Shown: positions 1-8,260 of the stretch, piece after piece
Position numbering within the stretch: position 1 is the stretch's first letter
Layout: each line of letters begins with the position of its first letter
DNA from: Jatrophihabitans telluris
GTDB lineage: Bacteria > Actinomycetota > Actinomycetes > Mycobacteriales > Jatrophihabitantaceae
Direction: 5' to 3'
DNA length: 64,000 nucleotides
Assembly: GCF_023516435.1 (NCBI RefSeq)
Contig: NZ_CP097332.1
Location: 1,736,001 to 1,800,000, forward strand
The notes under the pieces: model-generated
Told to the model about the DNA's origin: nothing
What the model saw: only the letters and a program-made list of their open reading frames with translations
The model's database searches: none
Position numbers and translations under genes: made by a program

Positions 1-216
1 GCGCCGGCCAAGCTGCGCGATGTCGCGTCAGCACTGAACGTCGATCCGATGAGCTGGGTGCTTGGCGGCGGCGACGACTACGGTCTGGTCGCGACGTTCC
101 CCACCTTCGCGGCCACGCCCGCCGGCTGGACCGTTATCGGCATGGTCAGCGAGGGCGAGGGAGTCCGTGTCGACGGGCTGCGTTACGCCGACGGCGGCCA
201 CGAGCACTTTCGCTGA
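1..216 (+). CDS. thiL: Thiamine-monophosphate kinase, C-terminal part (cut by window start)
   Basis: The first 71 codons in frame 1 end at TGA 214-216. They contain WVLGGGDDYGLVATFP followed by WTVIGMV and a GVRVDG strand, the usual C-terminal pattern of ThiL, which phosphorylates thiamine phosphate to thiamine diphosphate in the cytoplasm using ATP. The GGGDDY segment matches the family's conserved GG(E/D)D(Y/H) active-site loop. The N-terminal ATP-binding half lies outside the window. The gene runs towards rpmB and ends 20 bases before a strong hairpin. ThiL upstream of rpmB and recG is the normal actinobacterial order, which supports the call despite the short fragment. Confidence 0.85.
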   Translation, partial: APAKLRDVASALNVDPMSWVLGGGDDYGLVATFPTFAATPAGWTVIGMVSEGEGVRVDGLRYADGGHEHFR

Positions 217-236
217 TCCGCCGACCCCGCAACGAC

Positions 237-272
237 GACGAGGCCGGATCCCAGATGGGATCCGGCCTCGTC
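237..272. terminator. Bidirectional terminator between thiL and rpmB
   Basis: A perfect inverted repeat with a 16-bp stem (237-252 and 257-272) and an AGAT loop lies between two convergent genes. It begins 21 bases after the thiL stop and ends 16 bases before the rpmB stop. There is no strong T-tract, which is common for actinobacterial hairpin terminators. Its perfect symmetry lets it act in both directions. Confidence 0.8.
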
Positions 273-288
273 GGCAGGTATTCAGGTC

Positions 289-480
289 TTAGGCGCGGGT
301 GACCTTGCCGGCCTTGAGGCACGAGGTGCAGACGGTGATGCGGCGACGGGTACCCGGGGCAACAAGCGCACGGACGGTCTGCACGTTCGGGTTCCAACGA
401 CGGTGGGTGCGCCGGTGGGAGTGCGAGACGGACATGCCGAAGCCGGGCCCCTTGCCGCAGACGTCGCAGTGGCTGGCCAC
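289..480 (-). CDS. rpmB: 50S ribosomal protein L28, zinc-binding form
   Basis: Sixty-three residues beginning MASHCDVCGKGPGFGMSVSH, the standard L28 N-terminus. L28 is a structural protein of the large ribosomal subunit. Two CxxC pairs (C5/C8 and the CTSC near residue 51) are intact, so this is the zinc-ribbon (C+) form rather than the Cys-free paralogue that some actinobacteria express under zinc starvation. The start is GTG (478-480), chosen because AGGAGG (486-491, minus strand) sits 5 bases upstream. The gene is transcribed alone, divergently from the DAK2 gene, from the promoter at 575-603. Confidence 0.96.
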   Translation of the reverse strand: MASHCDVCGKGPGFGMSVSHSHRRTHRRWNPNVQTVRALVAPGTRRRITVCTSCLKAGKVTRA

Positions 481-574
481 AATGGCCTCCTAAATTCTTC
501 TCGAGTGTTCGTTCACGTGCGCTGGTGCTCGGGACGGGACATGCGCTGAGCGCTGCCACCCGGGCAACCGCACC

Positions 575-603
575 AGTGTAGCCAGGGGCGTGGTCGCGAT
601 CAA
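575..603 (-). promoter_or_regulatory. Promoter of rpmB
   Basis: On the minus strand TTGATC (598-603) and TACACT (575-580) are separated by exactly 17 bases, a good match to a housekeeping sigma-70-type promoter. The -10 box lies about 95 bases upstream of the rpmB GTG. This is a sequence match only. Confidence 0.65.
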
Positions 604-665
604 AACCGGCACCGGACCGGCCATCACAGTATGGTGGCGCCCAACCCTGAAGGAGGCCGCCCCGC

Positions 666-2342
666 ATGCTCGCCCAGCTCGACGCTTCGGCGGTGCGGCG
701 GTGGTGCAGCGCGGCTGACCGGGCCATGACCGCGCGGCAGGCCGAGATCGACGACCTCAACGTCTTCCCCATTCCGGACGGCGACACCGGCACCAACCTC
801 AGCCTGACCCTGCACAGCGCGGCGGCGGCGGTCGACACCGATCGCTCGGCGACCCCCGGGTCCGTGCTGGCCGCGATGGCTCGCGGCGCCGTGATGGGTG
901 CCCGCGGTAACTCCGGGGTCATCGTTTCCCAGATCTTGCAGGCGATGGCCGACAGCTTTGGCGCAGCTGCGGCCGAAATCGGTGGCGCCGACGTGGGTCG
1001 AGCCCTGACCGCGGCGGCCGATGCCGCCGATGCCGCGGTAGCCGATCCCGTCGAGGGCACCATCCTGTCCGTCATCCGCGCCGCCGCTCAGGGCGCTACC
1101 ACAGCGGAGGGCGATCTGGCCGACACGGTGCGCGGCTGTCAGCAGGCCGCCGCCCAGGCGCTGGCCCGTACCCCTGAGCAGCTGCCCGTGCTGGCTCAAG
1201 CAGGTGTGGTCGACGCCGGCGGGCAAGGGCTGCTCGTCCTTTTGGACGCACTCGCCGGGGTGGTGCTCGGCAGTCGCGACGAGACGTCCGCCGCGTCCGA
1301 GGGCGATACCCGTGCCGACAGCCCCGCGCGCCGCCTCCGACCGGACGTCGCGGACCCCAGCTCGAGCGAGGTTCACCGCGAGGCAGGCAGTCCCGAGTAC
1401 GCCTACGAGGTGCAGTACCTGCTGTACGGGTCCGATCCGGCCGCCACAAGGCTGAAGGATCAGCTCGTCGAACTGGGCGACTCCGTCGTCGTGGTCGGCG
1501 CCGGCAGCCCGGAAGGCTCCGCCGGCCGGGTGTTCAATGTCCACGTCCACGTCAACGACGTCGGGGCGGCGATCGAGGCGGGCATCGAGGCCGGCCGCCC
1601 GCACCGGATCACGGTGGTCCGCTTCGCCGACCAGATCGCAGCCCAGCTGGCCGCGTCCGCTCAGGCCGCTGAGCGCACGGGGGTGGCCGTGCTCGCGGTC
1701 GCCCCCGGCCCCGGCCTGGCGGAGGTCTTCCACGCGGAGGGTGTGTACGTCGTCGACGGCGGCCCGACGCAGAACCCGTCGACGGCCGAGGTACTGGAGG
1801 CGATCCAGTCCACCGGTGCGGCCCGGGTTGTCGTCCTGCCCAACGCCTCGGCCGTGGGCGCCGTGGCCGACCTGGCCGCCGAGCGGGCGCGCGCCGACGG
1901 TATAGAGGTAGCGGTTGTCCCCACCAAGTCGCCCGTACAAGGACTGGCGGCGGTGGCCGTGCACGACCCGCGGCGGCGCTTCGCCGACGACGTGATCGCG
2001 ATGGCCGAGGCTGCGGCTGCCACCCGATTCGCCGAGGTCACCGTCGCTGTTCGCGAGTCCATCACCTACGCGGGGCGCTGCCAGGCCGGCGATGTCCTGG
2101 GCCTCATCGACGGCGAGGTCGTCGAGATCGGTTCCGATTACGGCACGGTCGGGGTGAGCCTGGTGGGCCGGTTGATCAGTGCCGGAGGGGAATTGGTGAC
2201 GGTGCTCGCCGGGGCCGACCCGGCCGGCGCCCTCGCTTGCGAAACCGTCGAGCGCTACGTCCGTACTCAGCATCCGTTGGTGGAGATCACCGCACTGCCG
2301 GGCGGCCAGCCGCACTTCCCGCTGCTCATCGGAGTGGAGTGA
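666..2342 (+). CDS. DAK2 domain protein, FakA/YloV-like
   Basis: A 558-residue protein with an N-terminal DhaL/DAK2 kinase domain. The signature NVFPIPDGDTGTN (residues 32-44) supplies the aspartates that hold Mg-ATP in dihydroxyacetone-kinase and fatty-acid-kinase families. The C-terminal half (about 230-558) resembles the FakA/YloV middle and C-terminal region. In Firmicutes FakA phosphorylates fatty acids bound to FakB/DegV proteins; whether the actinobacterial member does this is not known from the sequence, and no degV gene lies nearby. The ATG is preceded by AAGGAGG (650-656). The gene sits just upstream of recG, as in mycobacteria. Confidence 0.85.
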   Translation: MLAQLDASAVRRWCSAADRAMTARQAEIDDLNVFPIPDGDTGTNLSLTLHSAAAAVDTDRSATPGSVLAAMARGAVMGARGNSGVIVSQILQAMADSFGAAAAEIGGADVGRALTAAADAADAAVADPVEGTILSVIRAAAQGATTAEGDLADTVRGCQQAAAQALARTPEQLPVLAQAGVVDAGGQGLLVLLDALAGVVLGSRDETSAASEGDTRADSPARRLRPDVADPSSSEVHREAGSPEYAYEVQYLLYGSDPAATRLKDQLVELGDSVVVVGAGSPEGSAGRVFNVHVHVNDVGAAIEAGIEAGRPHRITVVRFADQIAAQLAASAQAAERTGVAVLAVAPGPGLAEVFHAEGVYVVDGGPTQNPSTAEVLEAIQSTGAARVVVLPNASAVGAVADLAAERARADGIEVAVVPTKSPVQGLAAVAVHDPRRRFADDVIAMAEAAAATRFAEVTVAVRESITYAGRCQAGDVLGLIDGEVVEIGSDYGTVGVSLVGRLISAGGELVTVLAGADPAGALACETVERYVRTQHPLVEITALPGGQPHFPLLIGVE

Positions 2343-2376
2343 CAGCGCTGTCGGACCGCTCTGGCACAGTGAGGTC

Positions 2377-4665
2377 ATGGCCACGCTCGACACGCCGCTG
2401 ATAGATGTCGTCGGCGATCGGACCGCGCGGGTGTTGGCCAGCGGGCTTGACCTCGTCACCGTGCGGGATCTGCTGCGGCACTATCCGCGCCGCTACAGCG
2501 TCCGGGGTGAGCTGACGGATCTGCGCGCTCTCCAAGTGGGTGACGAGGTCACCGTCCAGGCGCGGATCGCCTCGGTTCGCGGCCGCACGATCCCTGGGCG
2601 AAAGCTGCACATCCTCGAGGTGACCCTGGAGTCCGGCCGTGATTCCGGCCGTGATCGCAGCGAGCTCTACCTCACCTTCTTCAACCAGCGCTTTCGCGAG
2701 CGCGAGCTGTTGGTCGGACGCGTCGGACTGTTCGCGGGCAAGGTGACGCGCTTCAACAACAAGCTGCAACTCAACTCGCCCGAGTACGTCCTCGATAGCA
2801 ACTCCCTCGATTCAGGCCCGGTCGGGGACGGCCCCCGCGAGGAGGGCGCCTTCGAGCTCGGCTCGCTCGACGCGAAGGACTTCGCCAACACCTTGTTGCC
2901 GATCTATCCCGCCGTTGCCTCGGTGCGCACGTGGACCGTTCAGCGCAGCGTGCAGACCGTGCTCATGTCGCTGGACGAGGTAGCCGACCCCCTCCCGTTC
3001 GAGGTGCTGGCCTCGTCCGGGCTGGCCGGTTACGACTGGGCGTTGCGACACATCCACCAGCCGAACACCGTGGAGGAGTCGAAGGACGCCCGTCGGCGTC
3101 TTGCCTTCGACGAGGCCTTCGGGGTCCAGTTGGTCCTGGCCCAGCGACGTCGCGAGGCCCGGTCGAACCCCACCCGCCCCCGACCTCGGCAGGCCCGAGG
3201 TCTGTTGACCGATTTCGACGCACGGCTGCCGTTCACCTTGACCGATGAACAGGTGCAGATCGGGCACGTCGTGTCCGACGAACTGGCTGGCGAGCATCCG
3301 ATGCAGCGGCTGCTGCAAGGTGAGGTCGGGTCGGGCAAGACGGTCGTGGCGCTGCGGGCGATGCTTCAGGTGGTCGATTCCGGCGGACAAGCGGTGCTGC
3401 TCGCGCCGACCGAGGTCCTTGCGGCCCAGCACGCGGAGACGATTCGCGAGCTACTCGGCCCGCTCGCGCTGGGGGGCCAGCTCGGCGGAGCCGACCACGG
3501 CACCCGGGTCGCGTTGCTCACCGGCTCGATGGCCACGGCTGCGCGCCGCTCGGCCCTGCTCGAGGCGGCGTCGGGGGAGGCGGGCATCGTCATCGGCACG
3601 CACGCGCTGATCGAGGACCACGTGCAGTTCGCCGATCTCGGGTTGGTCGTCGTGGACGAGCAGCACCGGTTCGGGGTCGAGCAGCGTGACGCGCTGCGGG
3701 CCAAGTCCGCGGCCCCGCCTCACATGCTCGTGATGACGGCCACCCCGATACCGCGGACGGTGGCCATCACCGTCTACGGCGATCTGGAGGTCTCCGAGCT
3801 CAAGCAGTTGCCGGCGGGACGGAGCGAGATCGGCACGACGGTGGTCCCGATCAACGAGCGTCCCGCCTGGTTGGAGCGCGTCTGGACCCTGATCCACGAA
3901 GAGGTCGCCAAGGGCCGGCAGGTCTACATCGTCTGCCCCCGCATCGGCGACGATGTCGATTCCGGGCTCGAGCCCGATGCAGAGCTTGCCCCGCCCGAGG
4001 ATGACGACGGTGACGACGGTGCCGACGGTGACGACCGGCCCATCGCGTCGGTGCTGGCCACCGCCGAGGAGCTTGCGCGCGGGCCACTGTCGGATCTGCG
4101 GCTGGGCATCATGCACGGCCGGCTTCCCGCCGAGCAGAAGGCCGCGGTCATGGCGGACTTCGTGGCCGGCCGGGTGCAGGTGATGATCGCGACCACGGTC
4201 ATCGAAGTCGGCGTGAACGTCCCGAACGCGACCGTGATGGTCGTGCTGGACTCCGACCGGTTCGGCGTCTCCCAGTTGCACCAGCTGCGAGGACGAATCG
4301 GCCGTGGCCGATACGAGGACACCAACCACCGCAACCACTGCCTGTTGTTGACCAGATTGCCCAGCGCGCATCCCTCGGTGCAGCGACTGCTGGCCGTTGC
4401 CGGCGAGCGCGACGGGTTCAAGCTCGCCCGCCTGGACCTGGAGCAACGACGTGAGGGTGACGTCCTCGGTGCCTCGCAGTCAGGCCGCTCGTCCCAGCTG
4501 CGGCTGCTGTCGCTGCTTCGGGACGAGGCCTTGATCGCCGACGCGCGCAGTCAGGCCCGCACCATCGTCGAGGACGACCCGGAACTCACCGCTCATCCGG
4601 AGCTGGCCCGAATGCTGGCGGCGGCATTCGAGGAGGAACAGGCCCGGTTCCTGCAGAAGTCCTGA
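2377..4665 (+). CDS. recG: ATP-dependent DNA helicase RecG
   Basis: A 762-residue superfamily 2 helicase that remodels stalled replication forks and branch-migrates Holliday junctions. Visible parts are an N-terminal wedge/OB region (to about residue 230), Walker A GEVGSGKT (about 315-322), Walker B DEQH (about 427-430), MTATPIPRT, and the C-terminal helicase motif QLRGRIGRG. An acidic stretch of alternating D, G and E at about residues 527-558, encoded by near-tandem GACGGTGAC repeats, interrupts the helicase core between conserved motifs and is probably a surface loop. The ATG is preceded at 6 bases by CACAGT, a possible -10 box for a leaderless transcript; no clear ribosome site is present. 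Confidence 0.96.
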   Translation: MATLDTPLIDVVGDRTARVLASGLDLVTVRDLLRHYPRRYSVRGELTDLRALQVGDEVTVQARIASVRGRTIPGRKLHILEVTLESGRDSGRDRSELYLTFFNQRFRERELLVGRVGLFAGKVTRFNNKLQLNSPEYVLDSNSLDSGPVGDGPREEGAFELGSLDAKDFANTLLPIYPAVASVRTWTVQRSVQTVLMSLDEVADPLPFEVLASSGLAGYDWALRHIHQPNTVEESKDARRRLAFDEAFGVQLVLAQRRREARSNPTRPRPRQARGLLTDFDARLPFTLTDEQVQIGHVVSDELAGEHPMQRLLQGEVGSGKTVVALRAMLQVVDSGGQAVLLAPTEVLAAQHAETIRELLGPLALGGQLGGADHGTRVALLTGSMATAARRSALLEAASGEAGIVIGTHALIEDHVQFADLGLVVVDEQHRFGVEQRDALRAKSAAPPHMLVMTATPIPRTVAITVYGDLEVSELKQLPAGRSEIGTTVVPINERPAWLERVWTLIHEEVAKGRQVYIVCPRIGDDVDSGLEPDAELAPPEDDDGDDGADGDDRPIASVLATAEELARGPLSDLRLGIMHGRLPAEQKAAVMADFVAGRVQVMIATTVIEVGVNVPNATVMVVLDSDRFGVSQLHQLRGRIGRGRYEDTNHRNHCLLLTRLPSAHPSVQRLLAVAGERDGFKLARLDLEQRREGDVLGASQSGRSSQLRLLSLLRDEALIADARSQARTIVEDDPELTAHPELARMLAAAFEEEQARFLQKS

Positions 4666-4685
4666 TCCGGCTATCGTCTGGCGGC

Positions 4686-5243
4686 GTGACGCGCATCGTT
4701 TCCGGCTCGGCACGCGGCCGCCGGCTCGCCGTCCCGCCTCGTGGAACGCGGCCCACATCCGATCGCGCCCGAGAGGCGCTGTTCAACACGCTGGCCACCG
4801 AGCTGGACCTTGACCGGGCGCGGGTCCTCGACCTGTTCGCCGGCTCCGGGGCCGTCGGCCTGGAGGCGTTGTCGCGCGGGGCCGCTGCGGCGGTGTTCGT
4901 GGAGTCCGACCATCGGGCCGCCGGCGTGCTGGCCGACAACATCCGGACCCTGGCGCTACCCGGGGCCCGTCTGAACCGCTGCACGGTCGAGACCTACCTG
5001 GCCGCGCTCGGGGCCGACGAGCCGTTCGACCTGGTGTTCGCCGACCCTCCCTACACGCTGGCACAGTCGGCGGTGACCCGGATGCTCGCCTGTCTGGCGC
5101 AGGACCGTTGGCTGGTCCCGGGCGGCCTGGTGGTCGTCGAACGGGCATCGAGAGACCCGGAACCTGAGTGGCCGAGTGAGATAAAGGCCATCAAGCAGAG
5201 GCGGTACGGCGAGGGCAGCCTTTGGTACGGTCGCCGCGAGTAG
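4686..5243 (+). CDS. rsmD: 16S rRNA (guanine966-N2)-methyltransferase
   Basis: A 185-residue Rossmann-fold methyltransferase beginning MTRIVSGSARGRR and GTRPTSDRAREALFN, which are RsmD hallmarks. The SAM-binding strand DLFAGSGAVGLEALSRG and the N6/N2-methyltransferase motif DPPY (about residues 119-122) are intact. RsmD methylates G966 of 16S rRNA during small-subunit assembly. The GTG start lies 20 bases after recG. TATCGT (4672-4677) is 8 bases upstream, so transcription may also start at the codon itself. The gene is followed by coaD, its usual partner. Confidence 0.95.
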   Translation: MTRIVSGSARGRRLAVPPRGTRPTSDRAREALFNTLATELDLDRARVLDLFAGSGAVGLEALSRGAAAAVFVESDHRAAGVLADNIRTLALPGARLNRCTVETYLAALGADEPFDLVFADPPYTLAQSAVTRMLACLAQDRWLVPGGLVVVERASRDPEPEWPSEIKAIKQRRYGEGSLWYGRRE

Positions 5244-5350
5244 GGGTTTCGCACGCCGACAACGCCGCGCCGCGAAGCAGAATCGAAGCCATGCGCGAAG
5301 GGGTCGCTGAGGTGGGCATCGCAGAGGACGGCGGCGAGAAGCCGGGGGCC

Positions 5351-5860
5351 GTGCCGAAGATCCGTCGAGCGGTCTGCCCAGGCTCTTTCGATCCGGTGAC
5401 GAACGGTCATCTCGACATCATCGGCCGCGCCGCCGATCTGTACGACGAGGTCGTGGTGGCGGTGCTGATCAACAAGACCAAGTCGAGCCTGTTCTCGGTG
5501 GAGGAGCGCTTGTCGCTGCTGACCGAATGCACCGGCAAGTACGGCAACGTCCGGGTCGACTCCTTCCACGGGCTGCTGGTCGACTACTGCCGCTCGAACC
5601 AGATCCCGGTCATCGTCAAGGGTCTGCGCGCGGTGAGCGATTTCGACTACGAGCTCCAGATGGCTCAGATGAACCGGGGCCTGGCGGGCATCGACACACT
5701 GTTCATGCCGACCAATCCGGAGTACAGCTTCCTCGCGTCGAGCCTGGTCAAGGAGATCGCCACCTATGGTGGTGAGGTGGGCAGCCTGGTGCCCGCGCTG
5801 GTGCACGAGCGCCTGCTGGCTCGGATCGAGGAGAACAACCGCGGTGGTGGCAGCAACTGA
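5351..5860 (+). CDS. coaD: Phosphopantetheine adenylyltransferase
   Basis: CoaD makes dephospho-CoA from 4'-phosphopantetheine and ATP, the penultimate step of coenzyme A synthesis. The nucleotidyltransferase motif GSFDPVTNGH and the C-terminal SSLVKEI stretch, which carries the ISSTxxR-type ATP site, are present. The GTG at 5351 gives 169 residues, near the family's usual 160-170. In-frame ATGs at 5291 and 5222 would add 20 or 43 residues unlike the family; 5222 lies inside rsmD. The start is therefore a judgement from length, with 5291 as the main alternative. Confidence 0.93.
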   Translation: MPKIRRAVCPGSFDPVTNGHLDIIGRAADLYDEVVVAVLINKTKSSLFSVEERLSLLTECTGKYGNVRVDSFHGLLVDYCRSNQIPVIVKGLRAVSDFDYELQMAQMNRGLAGIDTLFMPTNPEYSFLASSLVKEIATYGGEVGSLVPALVHERLLARIEENNRGGGSN

Positions 5861-5887
5861 CGCCGGCAGCGGCCGCGGGTGCGGCCG

Positions 5888-6463
5888 ATGACCGATCATT
5901 CGCTCGCTCGGGCCGATGAGGTCCTGACCGAACTGACCGAGCTGGTCGAGACGGCCCGCACCTTGCCGATGTCGTCCTCCTGCGTGCTGCCGCGCGAACG
6001 CACGCTCGACCTGCTCGACGCCCTGCGGGAGGTTTTGCCGACCGACATGATCGAGGCGCGCCGCATCGTGGCCGAGCGCGAGGACATCCTCGCCGGCGCC
6101 CGGACCGAGGCGGACGAGGCGCTCGTCCAGGCCCGCAGCGAAGCTGACGAGCACCTGCGCGCCGCCCGGATCGAGGCCCACGAACTGCTGGAGGCGGCCC
6201 GGCAGGAGCAGGGTCAGCTGGTTGCCGCGGCCACCGTGCACCAGGTCGCCACCGAAACGGCCGGCCGGCTGCGCGCCGAGGCCGAAGCAGAGCTGGCCGA
6301 GCAGCGGGCGTCGGCAACCACCGAGGCCGAACGCCTGCGGGAGGAGGCCGCCCGCTACGCCGAACAGACCCTGTCCGAGCTGATCGACACGCTTCACCGG
6401 ATGGCCGGGACGGCCGAGAACGGCCGAGCGGCCCTGCTGCGCCGCCGGGCCGGCGAGGACTGA
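5888..6463 (+). CDS. SepIVA-like DivIVA-family septation/cell envelope protein
   Basis: A 191-residue protein that is almost wholly predicted coiled coil from about residue 55 on, with runs such as EADEHLRAARIEAHELLEAARQ cut into heptads. It has no membrane segment. In Mycobacterium the gene between coaD and the DUF177-rnc-mutM group encodes SepIVA, a DivIVA-domain protein needed for septation. Position and composition fit that family; sequence identity cannot be judged here. It also resembles F0F1 subunit b stalk sequences, which would be a misannotation. The ATG at 5888 is preferred over GTG 5879; spacing to coaD is 27 bases. Confidence 0.7.
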   Translation: MTDHSLARADEVLTELTELVETARTLPMSSSCVLPRERTLDLLDALREVLPTDMIEARRIVAEREDILAGARTEADEALVQARSEADEHLRAARIEAHELLEAARQEQGQLVAAATVHQVATETAGRLRAEAEAELAEQRASATTEAERLREEAARYAEQTLSELIDTLHRMAGTAENGRAALLRRRAGED

Positions 6464-6586
6464 GGCGCCGCGCGCCGTCCACGATTTCGTGCCGGGCCCA
6501 GCGCTCAGGTAACCTGAACGACGGCCAATTCCATGTTCTGGCCAAGAGGCACAGTTCAGCTCATTTCTGCAGTGAAGGTTCCCACC

Positions 6587-7135
6587 GTGAATACGCGTAG
6601 TGCGTTCGTCCTGGACACCCGGGAAGTCGGACGCCGGCCCGGTTTGCGCAAGGACTACGTGCGGCAACTGAGTGCTCCTGCGCTTCTCGGCTTGGACATG
6701 ATCGGTGTTCCGGAAGGGACGCCGCTCGAACTGTCCGTGCGGTTGGAATCGGTGACCGAAGGCGTCCTGGCGACAGGGCGGGTCACTGGTGAGCTGCACG
6801 GTGAGTGCGGGCGGTGCCTGTCCGATTTCACCGAGCCGTTGGACGTCGATTTCGTCGAGCTGTACGCCTACCCGAACAGCGCGACGGATGTGACCACCGA
6901 CGACGAAGAGGTCGGACGGCTCAAGGGCGATCATCTCGACCTCGAGCCGGTGGTGCGTGACGTGGTGGTGCTCAGCCTGCCGCTCACCCCGCTGTGCGGT
7001 CCGGACTGTCAAGGTCTGTGCCCGGGCTGCGGCGAGCGGCTGGACGATCTTCCGGCCGACCACTCACACACCCAGATCGACCCGCGCTGGGCAGCTCTCA
7101 CGGAGCGGTTCGGTTCGGTCGAGAGCACCGACTGA
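6587..7135 (+). CDS. DUF177/YceD-family protein
   Basis: A protein of 182 residues with the YceD pattern: LDTREVGRRPG near the N-terminus, GECGRCLSDF in the middle, and a C-terminal zinc-ribbon-like cluster CGPDCQGLCPGCGERL. YceD proteins are encoded next to rpmF across bacteria, and the bacterial and plant members have been linked to 23S rRNA accumulation; exact activity is uncertain. GTG 6587 is chosen because GAAGG (6574-6578) lies 8 bases upstream and the family begins close to the LDTRE motif. GTG 6572 and ATG 6533 are in-frame alternatives. It directly precedes rpmF. Confidence 0.85.
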   Translation: MNTRSAFVLDTREVGRRPGLRKDYVRQLSAPALLGLDMIGVPEGTPLELSVRLESVTEGVLATGRVTGELHGECGRCLSDFTEPLDVDFVELYAYPNSATDVTTDDEEVGRLKGDHLDLEPVVRDVVVLSLPLTPLCGPDCQGLCPGCGERLDDLPADHSHTQIDPRWAALTERFGSVESTD

Positions 7136-7202
7136 TCCACGGCAGTTGCCGCGGATCACCGAGAAGTTCCTGACACGAACCCTGATACAAGGAGTTATCG
7201 CT

Positions 7203-7382
7203 GTGGCCGTCCCGAAGCGGAAGACCTCGCGTTCCAACACCCGGTCGCGCCGTTCGCAGTGGAAGACCACTGCGCCGACCCTGGTCACCTGCCCGAACCG
7301 CGCCTGCGGACAGCCCAAGCTGCCGCACACCGCGTGCAGCAACTGTGGCCAGTACGACGGGCGCCAGATCCTCGCGGTCTGA
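7203..7382 (+). CDS. rpmF: 50S ribosomal protein L32
   Basis: Fifty-nine residues beginning AVPKRKTSRSNTRSRRSQW, the standard L32 N-terminus. Two cysteine pairs (CPNRAC and CSNC) form a zinc ribbon; the first pair is spaced C-x4-C. L32 is a large-subunit protein near the peptide exit region. The GTG start has AAGGAG (7189-7194) 8 bases upstream. It lies between DUF177 and rnc, the usual arrangement. Confidence 0.95.
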   Translation: MAVPKRKTSRSNTRSRRSQWKTTAPTLVTCPNRACGQPKLPHTACSNCGQYDGRQILAV

Positions 7383-7423
7383 ATTGGCTCGCGGTCTGAA
7401 CCCGAGTCCGCTCAGCCCACTGG

Positions 7424-8260
7424 GTGAGGTGCGTGAACGTGGCTGCCTCCAAGCTGCCCAAAGCTGAGGATCCGGCGGCATTGGCCGCCGAGCTCGGCGT
7501 CGAGATGGACGCCGAGCTTTTTCGGCGCGCCCTGACGCACCGCTCGTACGCGTACGAAAACGGCGACGTCCCGCACAACGAGCGCCTGGAATTCTTGGGC
7601 GATTCGGTGCTCGGCGTCGTGATCACCGAAACTCTGTACCGCAACCACCCCGACCTGGCCGAGGGAAAACTGGCCAAACTGCGCGCCTCGGTGGTGAACA
7701 TGCGCGCCCTGGCCGACGTAGCGCGCGGCATCGGCCCCGACGGCATCGGCAAGTACGTACTGCTCGGACGCGGTGAGGACGCCACCGGCGGCCGGGACAA
7801 GGCCTCGATCCTCGCCGACACCCTGGAAGCAATCCTCGGCGCCATCCACCTCGAACACGGCATCGCCGTGGCCGCCGATGTCATTCACCGCCTGTTCGAT
7901 GAGGTGCTTCGGGCGGCCCCCGGCTATGGCGCCGCCCTGGACTGGAAGACGTCCCTGCAGGAACTGACCGCCGTGCGCGGCTTGGGTGTGCCCGACTACG
8001 AGATCACCGCGACCGGACCCGACCACGCCAAGGCCTTCACCGCCGCGGCCATCGTGGATGGCGTCACGTACTCCATCCGCCACGGCCGGAGCAAGAAGGA
8101 AGCTGAGCAGTCGGCGGCCGAGGCGGCCTGGCAAGCCCTGACGGTCAATGGCACGGATCTGTCCGGTACGGAGCCGGCGATCCCTGATTCGCCGCCGCCC
8201 GCCGCATCGGAGCCCGCCGCATCGGAGCCCGCCGGCGACGCCGAGGGCGCCGGTGCCTGA
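7424..8260 (+). CDS. rnc: Ribonuclease III
   Basis: RNase III cleaves double-stranded RNA, including rRNA precursors. The catalytic signature [11 protein letters not shown] (about residues 46-56) is complete, and the second acidic site [15 protein letters not shown] follows. The double-stranded RNA-binding domain spans about 165-235. The C-terminal 35 residues are a Pro/Ala/Glu tail with a tandem 15-base repeat (AASEP twice), not part of the family core. GTG codons at 7424, 7433 and 7439 are all in frame; GAGGTG before 7433 could favour the second. The stop overlaps the mutM start by 8 bases, so the two are translationally coupled. Confidence 0.95.
   Translation: MRCVNVAASKLPKAEDPAALAAELGVEMDAELFRRALTHRSYAYENGDVPHNERLEFLGDSVLGVVITETLYRNHPDLAEGKLAKLRASVVNMRALADVARGIGPDGIGKYVLLGRGEDATGGRDKASILADTLEAILGAIHLEHGIAVAADVIHRLFDEVLRAAPGYGAALDWKTSLQELTAVRGLGVPDYEITATGPDHAKAFTAAAIVDGVTYSIRHGRSKKEAEQSAAEAAWQALTVNGTDLSGTEPAIPDSPPPAASEPAASEPAGDAEGAGA

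Noticed and set aside
2341-2352. Palindrome GACAGCGCTGTC before recG as a LexA (SOS) box
   Set aside because: It does not resemble the actinobacterial SOS box (TCGAAC-n4-GTTCGA type) and overlaps the stop codon of the preceding gene; chance is more likely.
624-2459. 611-codon open frame on the minus strand opposite the DAK2 gene
   Set aside because: It is a GC-rich shadow: the plus-strand frame has clear family motifs and a ribosome site, and the minus translation is low-complexity without any recognisable domain.
5051-7063. 670-codon minus-strand open frame across coaD, the SepIVA-like gene and DUF177
   Set aside because: It spans several real plus-strand genes, has no start context and shows no protein family.
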